A stretch of 64,000 nucleotides of DNA from Paucibacter sp. KBW04 (GCF_003852425.1 NZ_QAJN01000001.1:1-64000), one strand, 5' to 3'. Shown: positions 39,009 through 47,691, counted from the stretch's first letter. The notes: generated by a model from the letters alone, not told the origin. Program-made: numbers and translations.

Positions 39009-39527
39009 TCAGCCGCGCGGTGGGTAGATGCCGACCAGGGCGATGATGAAGGTCAGCGTTAGAAAGGGCTGCAGATTGTTATGCGGCTGGCCGCCGCCCG
39101 CAGCACCCAGGGTTTGTGGGGCCATCAGCTGTGGCGTGCCTGAGGCGCGGTAGATATTGCCGCCATTGGTGGGCGACAAGGCCACGCTGGCGCTGGGCAT
39201 GCCGGTGGTGGGGGCGAGTGCGGCCTTCAGACCGTGGCGGTGGGCAGGCATTTGGCTGGGCTGCAGGGTGATGGATTCACTGCCCCCAGTTTCACCCAAC
39301 ACGCGCTCGCTCAAGCCCGGCCCCGCACCCCAGAACATGGGCGAGCGGCCCGCCAGATTGGGCAGGCCAAAGGTGCTGCGACCATCGCCTCCAAAATTGG
39401 TGCCCAGCAAGGAAAACAAGGCGGTGTTCTGAGCGATGGGCAGCAACTGTCCGTCGCAGGTGGCCCAGCCGCGGGGCGGGAAGTTGCCCGCGAAGATACG
39501 GATCTCGGCGACAAAAGGATCGGCCAT
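39009..39527 (-). CDS. Tail-Collar domain protein, MdpB-like (third of three)
   Basis: The 172-residue protein has the Tail-Collar fold signature: FVAEIRIFAGNFPPRGWATC, CDGQLLPIAQNTALFSLLG and GGDGRSTFGLPNLAGRSPM. A QMPAHRHGL segment and a hydrophobic end, NNLQPFLTLTFIIALVGIYPPRG without the last residues, follow. Such short stand-alone proteins are called microcystin-dependent protein B or phage tail proteins, but no phage genes are nearby. The ATG at 39527 has a GAGGAGCAC site. Role unknown; three paralogues in a row suggest a hetero-oligomer. Confidence 0.85.
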   Translation of the reverse strand: MADPFVAEIRIFAGNFPPRGWATCDGQLLPIAQNTALFSLLGTNFGGDGRSTFGLPNLAGRSPMFWGAGPGLSERVLGETGGSESITLQPSQMPAHRHGLKAALAPTTGMPSASVALSPTNGGNIYRASGTPQLMAPQTLGAAGGGQPHNNLQPFLTLTFIIALVGIYPPRG

Positions 39528-39537
39528 GCTGTGCTCC

Positions 39538-40056
39538 TCAAGCCTGCGAAGGGTAGATGCCAAACAGCGAGATGATGAAGCTCACCGTTTGGAAGGGGGC
39601 CATATTGCTGTGGGGCTGGCTGCCGCCCTGGCTCGTGATGGCCACCGCCGCCATATCGCTCGTGGGTTGGCCGCTGCCGTAGTACTGGGCGCTGCTCGAT
39701 GCCGCCAATACGCCGGAGGGGCCGGCCGTGGCCACGGCCACCGTGCTGCTGGCCGAAAGCTGGTGGCTGTGGGCAGGGAGATGCGGGACCATCAAGGTGA
39801 CGTCTTCTACACCGCCTATTTCTCCGAGGGTGTGGCCCCCTGAGCCAGGGCTTTGGCCTTGGTGCATGGGCAGGCGGCCGCGCAGATCGGGCAGGGCAAA
39901 GCTCTGCTGGCCGTCACCGCCGTAGGTGGTGCCGATCAGATTGAAGAGGGTCTCGTACTCCGAGATGGGCAGGGTGCTGCCATCGCAAAACATCCAGCCC
40001 GCGGGGGCGAAGTTGCCCCCGAACATGCGGATCTCACCCACAAAGGGATTGGCCAT
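39538..40056 (-). CDS. Tail-Collar domain protein, MdpB-like (second of three)
   Basis: The 172-residue paralogue of its neighbours begins MANPFVGEIRMFGGNFAPAG, then CDGSTLPISEYETLFNLIG, GGDGQQSFALPDLRGRLPM and HLPAHSHQL. It ends HSNMAPFQTVSFIISLFGIY. The middle variable region is rich in Ser, Ala and Gly. It starts 62 nt after the first paralogue ends and stops 10 nt before the third begins. Confidence 0.87.
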   Translation of the reverse strand: MANPFVGEIRMFGGNFAPAGWMFCDGSTLPISEYETLFNLIGTTYGGDGQQSFALPDLRGRLPMHQGQSPGSGGHTLGEIGGVEDVTLMVPHLPAHSHQLSASSTVAVATAGPSGVLAASSSAQYYGSGQPTSDMAAVAITSQGGSQPHSNMAPFQTVSFIISLFGIYPSQA

Positions 40057-40118
40057 GGCGGTCCTTTCCTGTGCGCCTGGGGCGCGATTGATTGGCTGAG
40101 CCTCTCCGTACCGCCCGC

Positions 40119-40631
40119 TCAGTTGCGCGAGGGGAAGATGCCTTGCAAGGCGATGATGAAGCTGAGGGTTAAGAAGGGCTGCATATTGGTATGCGCTTGG
40201 CTAGCCCCGGTGTTCGTCACCGCGGCCGGATTGAGGGGGCCGACCGAGGTCGCCGCTGGGGCATAGATATCGCGTCCACCGCGGGCTTTGGCTGCCGGTA
40301 CGGCCAAGCCTGGCACGCTGGCGTTGGCGATATCGCCGCTGGCCTGCAGGCCGTGCTGATGCTGGGGCATTTCGAGGGTCGTCAGGGTATGGGCTTCTTC
40401 ACCTGCTCGGCTGCCCAAGGGCCAGGCATTGCTGCTGTAACGCGGAACGCGGCCGCGCAGATCCGGCAGTGCAAAAGTGACTCGCCCATCGCCGCCGTAG
40501 GTCGTGCCGAGGATGGAGAACAGGGCCTGGTTCTGGTTGATGGACATCAGCTGCCCATTGCAAAAAGCCCAGCCCCTGGGCGGGTAGTTGAAGCTGACGA
40601 TGCTGATCTGGCCAAGAAACGGTTCAGACAT
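40119..40631 (-). CDS. Tail-Collar domain protein, MdpB-like (first of three)
   Basis: The 170-residue paralogue begins MSEPFLGQISIVSFNYPPRG, then CNGQLMSINQNQALFSILG, GGDGRVTFALPDLRGRVPRY and EMPQHQHGL, and ends NMQPFLTLSFIIALQGIF. It has no signal peptide, so export would need another route. The ATG at 40631 has a GGAGAC site. It follows the DUF6916-like gene by 37 nt in the same operon. Confidence 0.87.
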   Translation of the reverse strand: MSEPFLGQISIVSFNYPPRGWAFCNGQLMSINQNQALFSILGTTYGGDGRVTFALPDLRGRVPRYSSNAWPLGSRAGEEAHTLTTLEMPQHQHGLQASGDIANASVPGLAVPAAKARGGRDIYAPAATSVGPLNPAAVTNTGASQAHTNMQPFLTLSFIIALQGIFPSRN

Positions 40632-40668
40632 GGTGTCTCCAATCTCTAGAAAGAGCCCAGCGAGAAGA

Positions 40669-40965
40669 TCAGTTGAAAATGGCCTCGTACTGCCTGCCCT
40701 GAGCGTCGGCGCCGACGGGCACCAGAAATATTTCCAGCTCTCCGGGCTCGGCCCCGCTCTCACCGAGCTTGCGCAAGCTGTAGAGGCCTTGCTCAAGAGC
40801 GGGCTGGGCGGGCCCGGCAAAGAGCAGGGAAAAGGCCTGGCGTTGACCGGGTACGGCCGTCGCAGACAAGGCTCGGGCCTCTTGCAAGGTCAGCCGGATG
40901 GGCAGCTGAGCGCCTGGCAGCTCAAAGCCCTGGCCCAGCTCGGCCTGGAACTGGCTCAGCTCCAT
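40669..40965 (-). CDS. DUF6916-like small protein
   Basis: The 98-residue protein (MELSQFQAELGQGFELPG, then FSLLFAGPAQPALEQGLYSL and ELEIFLVPVGAD) resembles the DUF6916 proteins found beside Tail-Collar genes in other bacteria. No signal peptide. It begins 2 nt after the PEP-CTERM gene ends, so the two are tightly linked, and it shares its pattern with the exported protein at the far end of the operon. Function unknown. Confidence 0.7.
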   Translation of the reverse strand: MELSQFQAELGQGFELPGAQLPIRLTLQEARALSATAVPGQRQAFSLLFAGPAQPALEQGLYSLRKLGESGAEPGELEIFLVPVGADAQGRQYEAIFN

Positions 40966-40967
40966 GT

Positions 40968-41708
40968 TCAGCTCAAGGGGCGAGTGTCTTTGTCCTGGCG
41001 CCTGCGCAGGCCCACGGCCAGCAGCAGGCCACCGCCCAGCAAGAGCACAGCGCTGGCCGGCTCGGGCACGGCTTGGGTGATCAGCTGGATGCTGATATCG
41101 GCGTAGCCGCCGCTTTGGCCGGTGCCTCGGTTCTTGAGCACCAGGCTGTCCAGGTCCACGCTGAACGAGTTGCCACTGAGCAGATGCACATAGCTGCTGG
41201 GTGTGCTGGGGCTTTGCAGGCCGCTGAAACCGGTGCTTAGGAAGCCATCTTTGTCGGTGATGCTAAGGCCCACGATGGTCTTGCCCGTGAGGCTGAGGTT
41301 GTTGAACTGGTAGCGGGCGTGAGCGCTGCTGTCACCCAGATAACCCGTCACCCATTGTTCATTGGGCAAACCTTCGTTGAGCACAGCGCCCACGCCAATG
41401 CGCAGATTGATGCTTTGGCCCTGGAAGCTGATCTGCTCCAGGCTCAGCATCCAGCCACCGATATTGCTGCCATCGCCAGGCGAGAGCTTGAGGCCGTCGG
41501 CACCGCTGACCTGGTCAAAGGTATTGATGGTGTTGCTTGCGTCACCGACCAAGCCACCCGGTGAAAACAGGCTGATGGTGACCGGGCCGTCAAAGGCCGC
41601 TTGAGCGGCACCGCTGGCGCCAAGGCCGGCCAGTGCGGCACTCAAAATCCAGGCCCAGCAAGGACGGGAGAGGCCGGCGAGCCGGCTGCGAGAGGAGGAA
41701 GGCTTCAT
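40968..41708 (-). CDS. PEP-CTERM sorted exported protein
   Basis: The 246-residue protein has an N-terminal signal peptide (WILSAALAGLGASGAAQAA) and a C-terminal PEP-CTERM tripartite signal from about residue 214: VPEPAS, a hydrophobic helix LLLGGGLLLAVGL and a basic RRR. This tail is the sorting signal of exosortases. The mature part (FDGPVTISLFSPGG, then DGLKLSPGDGSNIGGWMLS) is predicted beta-rich. It heads the Tail-Collar operon with an AAGGAGCTGATGT site before the ATG. No exosortase gene is in the window, although the EpsL-like gene at 2613-3860 points to such a system. Confidence 0.88.
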   Translation of the reverse strand: MKPSSSRSRLAGLSRPCWAWILSAALAGLGASGAAQAAFDGPVTISLFSPGGLVGDASNTINTFDQVSGADGLKLSPGDGSNIGGWMLSLEQISFQGQSINLRIGVGAVLNEGLPNEQWVTGYLGDSSAHARYQFNNLSLTGKTIVGLSITDKDGFLSTGFSGLQSPSTPSSYVHLLSGNSFSVDLDSLVLKNRGTGQSGGYADISIQLITQAVPEPASAVLLLGGGLLLAVGLRRRQDKDTRPLS

Positions 41709-41831
41709 ACATCAGCTCCTTGGCAACGCAGTGTGTGAGCGCGTGACTTTGTTCACGAGTTCGCGATGCAATGTAGCCCTCATGGGGGACGCTGTCATCC
41801 CCTTGTTCTCGCATTCTTTGTGTAACGAACG

Positions 41832-41856
41832 AAAAAAAGGGGACCCGAAGGTCCCC
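41832..41856 (-). terminator. Rho-independent terminator of arginase gene
   Basis: On the minus strand GGGGACC, loop TTCG, GGTCCCC is followed by TTTTTTTC. The 7-bp GC stem, stable tetraloop and T-run lie about 90 nt after the arginase stop. It insulates the arginase transcript from the downstream PEP-CTERM operon, which must have its own promoter between here and 41709. Confidence 0.92.
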
Positions 41857-41944
41857 GCTTTCTGTGCCTGCTTGCGTGTCAAAAGCAGGGCAAACTGACT
41901 TTCTCATCGGAGTGCTTTTGCTGTCTGCCGCAGGCAGGGCAAGC

Positions 41945-42865
41945 TTACTTCCTCATCAAGGTCGACTTGCCAAACAGCGACTCGATCAAATCCACCGCCA
42001 CCTTGGCCGTCTTGTTCTGCAGGTCCAGGGCGGGGTTGAGTTCCATCACGTCCAACGAGGCCATGAAGCCGGTGTCGGCAATCATCTCCATGCACAGCTG
42101 GGCCTCGCGGTAGGTCGGGCCCCCGGGCACGGTGGTGCCCACGCCGGGGGCGATGTCGGGGTCCAGGAAGTCGACGTCGAAGCTGACATGCAGATGGGTG
42201 TTGGCGTCCAGCGTGGCCAGGGCTAACTCCATGGTGTGGCGCATGCCCATCTCGTCGATATAGCGCATATCGAAGACTTCCAGCTCTTGCTCGTGCACAA
42301 AGCGCTTTTCGCCAGCGTCCACGCTGCGGATGCCGATCTGGCGCACCCACTTGGGGTTGATGGCGGGCACCTGGCCGCCGATCTCGATCAGCTGTTGCGG
42401 GCCGAAACCGGCCAGGCAGGCCACGGGCATGCCGTGGATATTGCCGCTGGGGGTGAGGGCGCTGGTGTTGAAGTCGGCATGGGCGTCCAGCCACAGAATG
42501 CGCAGCTTCTTGCCCACCTCGCGGCAGTGGCGGGCCACGGCGCTGATGGAGCCCAGGCCCAGGCAGTGGTCACCGCCCAGCAAGATGGGCATGCGACCTA
42601 ACTTCAATTCGGCATAGACGGCTTCGTGCACCGATTTGTTCCAGGCCGTCACCTCGTTCAGATGGCGGTAGCCGTCCACCGGCGGCAGCCAGGGGTTGGC
42701 CGGGCCCATCAAGTTGCCACGGTCCACCACGTCGACGCCGTGGCTCTCCAAGGTGGCAGCGAGGTCGGCCACGCGCAGGGCTTCGGGGCCCATGCTGGCG
42801 CCGCGTGCGCCGGCGCCGATATCGGTGGGAGCGCCGATCAATGAAACGGATCTGAGGGAGGTCAT
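41945..42865 (-). CDS. rocF: Arginase
   Basis: The 306-residue ureohydrolase splits arginine into ornithine and urea. Metal-binding motifs are complete: LGGDHCLGLGS, LDAHADFNTS and SFDVDFLDPDIAPGVGT. The ATG at 42865 (MTSLRSVSLIGAPTD) has an AAGGAC site and gives the usual arginase length; an in-frame ATG 27 codons earlier is less likely. A strong terminator follows. Confidence 0.93.
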   Translation of the reverse strand: MTSLRSVSLIGAPTDIGAGARGASMGPEALRVADLAATLESHGVDVVDRGNLMGPANPWLPPVDGYRHLNEVTAWNKSVHEAVYAELKLGRMPILLGGDHCLGLGSISAVARHCREVGKKLRILWLDAHADFNTSALTPSGNIHGMPVACLAGFGPQQLIEIGGQVPAINPKWVRQIGIRSVDAGEKRFVHEQELEVFDMRYIDEMGMRHTMELALATLDANTHLHVSFDVDFLDPDIAPGVGTTVPGGPTYREAQLCMEMIADTGFMASLDVMELNPALDLQNKTAKVAVDLIESLFGKSTLMRK

Positions 42866-42994
42866 CTGGGGAGTCCTTGCTGCTGCAGCGCTCAGCAGTG
42901 GGACCTTTGGGGTGGCCTGCTCTGAGCGCTCATACTTGTTCATCAAACCAGCAGTCTATCGCCCCGGCCGCAGGTCCACCCGATGGCTGCGGTT

Positions 42995-43885
42995 TTAGAC
43001 CCCGTCGCCGGCAGCGGGTTGGGCATGCAGATCGTAGGTCGATTCCAGCAGGGCCCAAGCTTCTTCGGCGGTTTCGACGAAGTGGAAGAGCTGTTCATCA
43101 CCGGCGCTGATCATGCCCGTTTCGATCAGCAGCTCGAAGTTGATCAGCCGGGTCCAGAACTCGCGCCCGAACATCAGGATGGGGCGACGGCGGCATTTGC
43201 CGGTCTGGATCAACGTCATGGTCTCGAACAACTCGTCCAGCGTGCCGAAGCCGCCGGGGAAGCAGACCAGGGCGACCGAGCGCATCAGGAAGTGCATCTT
43301 GCGCATCGCAAAGTAGTGGAAGCGGAAGCACAGCTCGGGCGTGATGTAGGGGTTGGGGTGCTGCTCGTGTGGCAGCACGATGTTCAGGCCAATGCTCTTG
43401 CCGCCCACCTCGTAGGCGCCGCGATTGCCCGCTTCCATGATGCCGGGGCCGCCACCGGTGACGATGTAAATCGGGTCGGCTCGCTCGGCCGAGGCGCGGG
43501 TGACGATGGCGGCGAAGCGGCGCGCCTCTTCGTAGAAATGGCTCATGCCCACCTGGGCTTCGGCGCGCTTGATCGCGGCGGCGTCACCAAGCTTTTGAGC
43601 CGTCGCCAAGGCTTCCAGCGCGTCCTCACGCGGCTTGATGCGGGCGCTGCCAAACATCACGATGGTGGACTTGATGCCCTGCTCATGCTGGATCAGCTCG
43701 GGTTTGAGCAACTCCAGCTGCATGCGCACGGGGCGCAACTCATCTCGCAACAGGAACTCGCTGTCGTCGAAAGCGAGCTTGTACGCGCTGTTGGGGCCGG
43801 CGTAATCGGGTCGGGGCTGGTTGGCCCGGACTTCGTCTTTGGCGCTTGGGAAATTGCGCGCGGTCAGGTCTTTGCGTTTGTTCAT
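42995..43885 (-). CDS. LOG family / TIGR00730 Rossmann-fold protein
   Basis: The 296-residue protein carries the two LOG signatures, GGGPGIMEAGNRGA and PGGFGTLDELFETMTL. Family members hydrolyse nucleoside 5'-monophosphates, releasing ribose-5-phosphate from cytokinin ribotides or AMP. The N-terminal 90 residues extend beyond the small LOG core, as in the longer bacterial subgroup. The start MNKRKDLTARNF at 43885 is chosen over an upstream codon that reads as spacer. Confidence 0.88.
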   Translation of the reverse strand: MNKRKDLTARNFPSAKDEVRANQPRPDYAGPNSAYKLAFDDSEFLLRDELRPVRMQLELLKPELIQHEQGIKSTIVMFGSARIKPREDALEALATAQKLGDAAAIKRAEAQVGMSHFYEEARRFAAIVTRASAERADPIYIVTGGGPGIMEAGNRGAYEVGGKSIGLNIVLPHEQHPNPYITPELCFRFHYFAMRKMHFLMRSVALVCFPGGFGTLDELFETMTLIQTGKCRRRPILMFGREFWTRLINFELLIETGMISAGDEQLFHFVETAEEAWALLESTYDLHAQPAAGDGV

Positions 43886-43946
43886 GGAGGCAAGTGTCGC
43901 AGCCCGGCTGGGCCATGCGAAGGCAAACAAATGGGTAGTTTGCCCC

Positions 43947-44708
43947 TCAGTTTTTTGGGGAACAGACGGCGCAATTGGGGTCGGCCTGGGCGTGGATCTC
44001 GCTCCACTCCATGCGGCGGGCGTCCAGCATGAGCAGGCGGCCCGCCAAGCTATCGCCCAAGTTCAGCAGGCACTTCAAGGCCTCGGCGGCCTGCATGCTG
44101 CCGATGATGCCCACCAGGGGCGCGAACACGCCCATGGTGGCGCAGCGCACTTCCTCGACCGGGCTGTCCGGTGGGAATAGGCAGGCGTAGCAGGGGGCGC
44201 CAGGGCGGCGGCTGGCGCGGCTGTCAAACACGCTGATCTGCCCGTCAAAGCCAATGGCCGCGCCCGACACCAGGGGCTTGGCGTGGGCCACGCAGGCGCG
44301 GTTGATGGCCTGGCGGGTGGCGAAGTTGTCGCAGCAGTCCAGCACCACATCGGCCTGGGCCACCAGCGCGTCCAGCAGGGCGGCATCGGCGCGTTGCTGG
44401 ATGGCTGTGACCTGCACCTCGGCATTGATGGCGGCCAGGCCCTGGCGGGCCGATTCCACCTTGGGGCTGCCGATGCGGGCCGTGCTGTGCACGATCTGGC
44501 GCTGCAGATTGGTGAGATCCACCGTGTCGTGGTCCACCAGGGTCAGGCGCCCCAAGCCGGCGCTGGCCAGGTAGAGGGCCACCGGCGAGCCCAGGCCGCC
44601 GGCGCCGATGATCAGTGCATGGGATTGCAGCAGGGTTTGCTGGCCTTCGACGCCGATCTCGTCCAGCAGGATGTGGCGCGAGTAGCGCAGCAGTTGCTCG
44701 TCATTCAT
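43947..44708 (-). CDS. moeB: Molybdopterin-synthase adenylyltransferase / ThiF-family E1-like enzyme
   Basis: The 253-residue E1-like enzyme adenylates the C-terminal glycine of a sulfur-carrier protein (MoaD or ThiS). MNDEQLLRYSRHILLDEIG is the classic start, GAGGLGSPVALYLASAGLG is the ATP-binding loop, DNFATRQAINRAC is conserved, and cysteine pairs CYAC and CAVC form the zinc site. MoeB and ThiF cannot be separated without their partner genes, which are not in the window. It follows ctpA after a terminator hairpin. Confidence 0.88.
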   Translation of the reverse strand: MNDEQLLRYSRHILLDEIGVEGQQTLLQSHALIIGAGGLGSPVALYLASAGLGRLTLVDHDTVDLTNLQRQIVHSTARIGSPKVESARQGLAAINAEVQVTAIQQRADAALLDALVAQADVVLDCCDNFATRQAINRACVAHAKPLVSGAAIGFDGQISVFDSRASRRPGAPCYACLFPPDSPVEEVRCATMGVFAPLVGIIGSMQAAEALKCLLNLGDSLAGRLLMLDARRMEWSEIHAQADPNCAVCSPKN

Positions 44709-44732
44709 GGGGTGCAAGCATAGTGGCTTGGT

Positions 44733-44769
44733 AAAAAACAAAGCCCGCCTGGACGGATCCGGCGGGCTT
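44733..44769 (-). terminator. Rho-independent terminator of ctpA
   Basis: On the minus strand AAGCCCGCC, an 11-nt loop, GGCGGGCTT is followed by TGTTTTTTAC. The perfect 9-bp stem and T-run lie between the ctpA stop and the moeB start, so moeB probably depends on partial read-through or its own promoter. Confidence 0.88.
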
Positions 44770-44792
44770 GCGCTTGAGTGCTGAGGCTGGGC

Positions 44793-46241
44793 TTACTCGC
44801 CTGGCTTGGCTTCGGGCTTGCGCTCCACGGCCGTCTTAGACACCAGCACGGTCTGGCCCTTGAGTTGGTTGAGCGCCTGGGTCAGCGGGAAGTCCTGGGC
44901 CGAGCCGAATTCGGGCAGGGGCTTGGGCGGCTCCAGCTTCTTGGCGTATTCGGCTTCAAGCTTTTGGCGGGCTTCCTCGCGGGCGGCTTCACGGGCCTTG
45001 TTGGCGGCTTCGTCCTTGACCTCGTCGGCGCCGCCCAGATGTTTCTCCAGATCGGCTTCACGGGTGCGGAAGGCGGCGAAGACATTGCCCTCGGCGGTTT
45101 CGTCCAGCATCACATCGGGCACGATGCCCTTGGCCTGGATGGAGCGGCCGCTGGGGGTGTAGTAACGCGCGGTGGTGATCTTCAGCGCGGTTTCCGGGCC
45201 CAGCTGACGCACGGTCTGCACGGAGCCCTTGCCGAAGGTCTGCTCGCCCATGATGATGGCGCGCTTGTGGTCTTGCAGGGCGCCGGCGACGATTTCGCTG
45301 GCCGAGGCCGAGCCACCATTGACCAGCACCACCAAGGGCACCTTTTTCAACGCTGCCGGCAGTTTGCGCAGCGGGTCGTTGCCGCCACGGCGGACGTAGA
45401 AGTCGGGGTTGGCCTTGAGGCTGGCCTTGGATTCGGGGATCTGGCCATTGGTGCTGACCACTTCCACGTCCTTGGGCAGGAAGGCAGCGGAGATGGCCAC
45501 GGCGCCGTCCAGCAGGCCGCCGGGGTCATTGCGCAGGTCCAGCACCAAGCCCTTCAGATTGGGCTCTTGCTTGTAGATTTCTTCCAGCTTTTTGGCGAAG
45601 TCTTCGACCGTGCTTTCCTGGAACTGGCTGACGCGCAGCCAGGCATAGCCGGGTTCGACGATCTTGGAGCGCACGCTTTGGGCGTGGATCTCTTCGCGCA
45701 CGATGGTGACGGGGAAGCTGCGGTTCTCGTTCTTGCGGTAGATGGTCAGCTGAACCTTGGTGTTGGCTTCGCCGCGCATACGCTTGACGGCTTGGTCCAG
45801 TGTGAGGCCGCGCACCGCCGTGTCGTCGATCTTGCTGATCAGGTCACCGCTCTTGAGGCCGGCGCGGAAGGCCGGTGAGCCTTCGATGGGGGAGACGATC
45901 TTGACCAGGCCGTCTTCCATGCCGATTTCGATGCCCACGCCGACGAATTTGCCGGTCGAGCCTTCACGGAATTCTTTGAAGTTCTTTTTGTCGAAGAACT
46001 GCGAGTGCGGATCCAGGCCGGAGACCATGCCGGCGATGGCGTCGTTGATCAGCTTTTTCTCGTCAACGGGTTCCACATAGTCGGACTTGACCATGCCGAA
46101 AACGGCTGCGAGCTGCTGCAATTCCTCCAAGGGCAGCGGCGAGAGGCTGCTGCGTGCATTGGCCTGGAATTGCATGGTGGTCAGCGCGCCGGCAACGGCC
46201 CCGACGGCGACCCATCCAGCAACTTTCAATTTGGCGCCCAT
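44793..46241 (-). CDS. ctpA: S41 family C-terminal processing peptidase
   Basis: The 482-residue periplasmic protease has an N-terminal membrane anchor (VAGWVAVGAVAGALTTMQF), a PDZ domain (GSPAFRAGLKSGDLISKID) and the S41 catalytic core. The serine lies in NGGSASASEIVAGAL and the lysine in GEQTFGKGSVQT, giving the Ser-Lys dyad. The C-terminal region is Lys/Glu/Ala-rich. It trims C-termini of exported proteins. The ATG at 46241 fits the family start MGxKLK; an ATG ten codons upstream is less likely. Confidence 0.93.
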   Translation of the reverse strand: MGAKLKVAGWVAVGAVAGALTTMQFQANARSSLSPLPLEELQQLAAVFGMVKSDYVEPVDEKKLINDAIAGMVSGLDPHSQFFDKKNFKEFREGSTGKFVGVGIEIGMEDGLVKIVSPIEGSPAFRAGLKSGDLISKIDDTAVRGLTLDQAVKRMRGEANTKVQLTIYRKNENRSFPVTIVREEIHAQSVRSKIVEPGYAWLRVSQFQESTVEDFAKKLEEIYKQEPNLKGLVLDLRNDPGGLLDGAVAISAAFLPKDVEVVSTNGQIPESKASLKANPDFYVRRGGNDPLRKLPAALKKVPLVVLVNGGSASASEIVAGALQDHKRAIIMGEQTFGKGSVQTVRQLGPETALKITTARYYTPSGRSIQAKGIVPDVMLDETAEGNVFAAFRTREADLEKHLGGADEVKDEAANKAREAAREEARQKLEAEYAKKLEPPKPLPEFGSAQDFPLTQALNQLKGQTVLVSKTAVERKPEAKPGE

Positions 46242-46486
46242 GTTGCGAGTGTTTCCTAAGGGTGTGATCAATTAAAGCTCGGTGTGAATTCAGGCTGCAG
46301 AGGTTTTGACTCGCGCTGGTCAAGTATATGCGGCGCTTCCAGGCCAACACCTCGCAGACACCCCTATTTGACGGGCTAAATCGCGGCTTTCAAGTGAACA
46401 AAGAGACGAAATCGTGTCTGATTTGTAGCAGCTGCGTGCACGGCTTGTTAGCTTTACTCGCGCAACACCTTGGCTTTACTTTGACT

Positions 46487-47638
46487 TTACTTTGGCGCCA
46501 GGGCCGGGAAGGTCACCACATGGTCCACATTGACGCGAATGCCTATCCATTCGCCCAGCTGATGATCGTGATGCGAGGGCACATGGGCCATCAGCTGTTC
46601 GCCCGAGGCCAGGCGCAGGGTGTAGAGAAAGTCGGCGCCGCGGAAGATCTTGCGCTCAATCTTGGCCTGCACCGGCGCCAGATCGTCGTGCACGATGTCG
46701 TCGGCGCGCAAGAGCACATCGCAGCGGCCGCCGGGGTAGGCGCTGGCCAGCGCGCAGGCCTCAACATCCTTGAGGCTGCCCACGGGGGTTTGCACCAGCG
46801 GGCCGTCCTCGCCCGCCACGATACGGCCGGGGGTGAACACGCCGTGGCCGATGAAGTCGGCCACGAAGCGGGTGGCTGGGCGGTGGTAGACGGTGTAGGC
46901 CGCGTCCCATTGCTCCAGCTGACCTTGGTGCATCACGCCCACCACATCGCCGATGGCAAAGGCCTCGGCCTGGTCGTGGGTGACGAAGAGAGCGGTCGTG
47001 CCACTGGCTTGCAGAATGCCGCGCAGCTCTTGCGACAAGTGCTCGCGCAGATCGACGTCCAGGCTAGAGAAGGGCTCGTCCAGCAAGAGCAGGCGCGGGG
47101 CCGGCGCCAGGGCGCGGGCCAAGGCCACACGCTGCTGCTGGCCGCCGCTGAGCTGGTGCGGCGCGCGCTTGGCCGCATGCGCCAGGCCCACCAGTTCCAG
47201 CACCTCCTGGATGCGCTGGGCGCGCTCGCCGCGCGCCAGATGACGCAGGCCGAAGCCCACGTTATCGCTGACCGAGAGATGCGGGAAGAGGGCGTAATCC
47301 TGAAACACCATGCCGATGCGGCGGGCCTCGGGCGGCAGATGAAGGCCCAGGCTGGCATCGGCCAGCGCCTCGCCGGCAATGCTGATGCGGCCGGTCTCCA
47401 GCTGTTCCAGGCCAGCGATGCAGCGCAGCAGCGAGGTCTTGCCGCAGCCCGAGGGGCCGATCAACACGCCAATCTGCCCGGCCGACAAGCTCAGGCTGAC
47501 CTGATGCACCGCCTGGCCAGGCTGGCGGCCCATGCCAGCGGCGGCAGTGGCGAAGGAGGGGGCTTGGGACTTGGCGACGCCGGCCGCGGCCGCAGAGCCC
47601 GGATAGCGCAGCCCGACGCGGTCGAGTGCAAGAAACAT
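46487..47638 (-). CDS. ABC transporter ATP-binding protein, iron(III)/FbpC-like
   Basis: The 383-residue ATPase has Walker A GPSGCGKTS, signature LSGGQQQRVALARALA, Walker B LLLLDEPFSSLD and switch VTHDQAEAFAIGD, followed by a C-terminal TOBE-like domain. It is closest in style to FbpC/PotA-type importers. About 20 extra residues after the first strand (SAAAAGVAKSQAPSF and following) look like a family-specific insert. It is divergent from the matching permease, with a Fur-box-like palindrome between them. No substrate-binding protein gene is in the window. Confidence 0.9.
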   Translation of the reverse strand: MFLALDRVGLRYPGSAAAAGVAKSQAPSFATAAAGMGRQPGQAVHQVSLSLSAGQIGVLIGPSGCGKTSLLRCIAGLEQLETGRISIAGEALADASLGLHLPPEARRIGMVFQDYALFPHLSVSDNVGFGLRHLARGERAQRIQEVLELVGLAHAAKRAPHQLSGGQQQRVALARALAPAPRLLLLDEPFSSLDVDLREHLSQELRGILQASGTTALFVTHDQAEAFAIGDVVGVMHQGQLEQWDAAYTVYHRPATRFVADFIGHGVFTPGRIVAGEDGPLVQTPVGSLKDVEACALASAYPGGRCDVLLRADDIVHDDLAPVQAKIERKIFRGADFLYTLRLASGEQLMAHVPSHHDHQLGEWIGIRVNVDHVVTFPALAPK

Positions 47639-47672
47639 GGGCCTTATGATAGCGCCCCGGCGGAAAAATCTA

Positions 47673-47691
47673 AATGCGCATCGTTCGCATT
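47673..47691. promoter_or_regulatory. Fur-box-like palindrome between iron-type ABC genes
   Basis: AATGCG, 7 nt, CGCATT is a perfect 6+6 inverted repeat in the 173-bp gap between the divergent ATPase and permease genes. It resembles the AATGCGAATGATTCGCATT style of Fur sites seen in betaproteobacteria, differing only in the centre. It would let iron-loaded Fur repress both genes. Inferred, not proven. Confidence 0.55.

Noticed and set aside
38079-41708. Prophage or tailocin remnant around the Tail-Collar genes
   Set aside because: No sheath, tube, baseplate, terminase, lysis or integrase genes are present, and the neighbours are a PEP-CTERM protein, a GNAT enzyme and DUF6916-like proteins.
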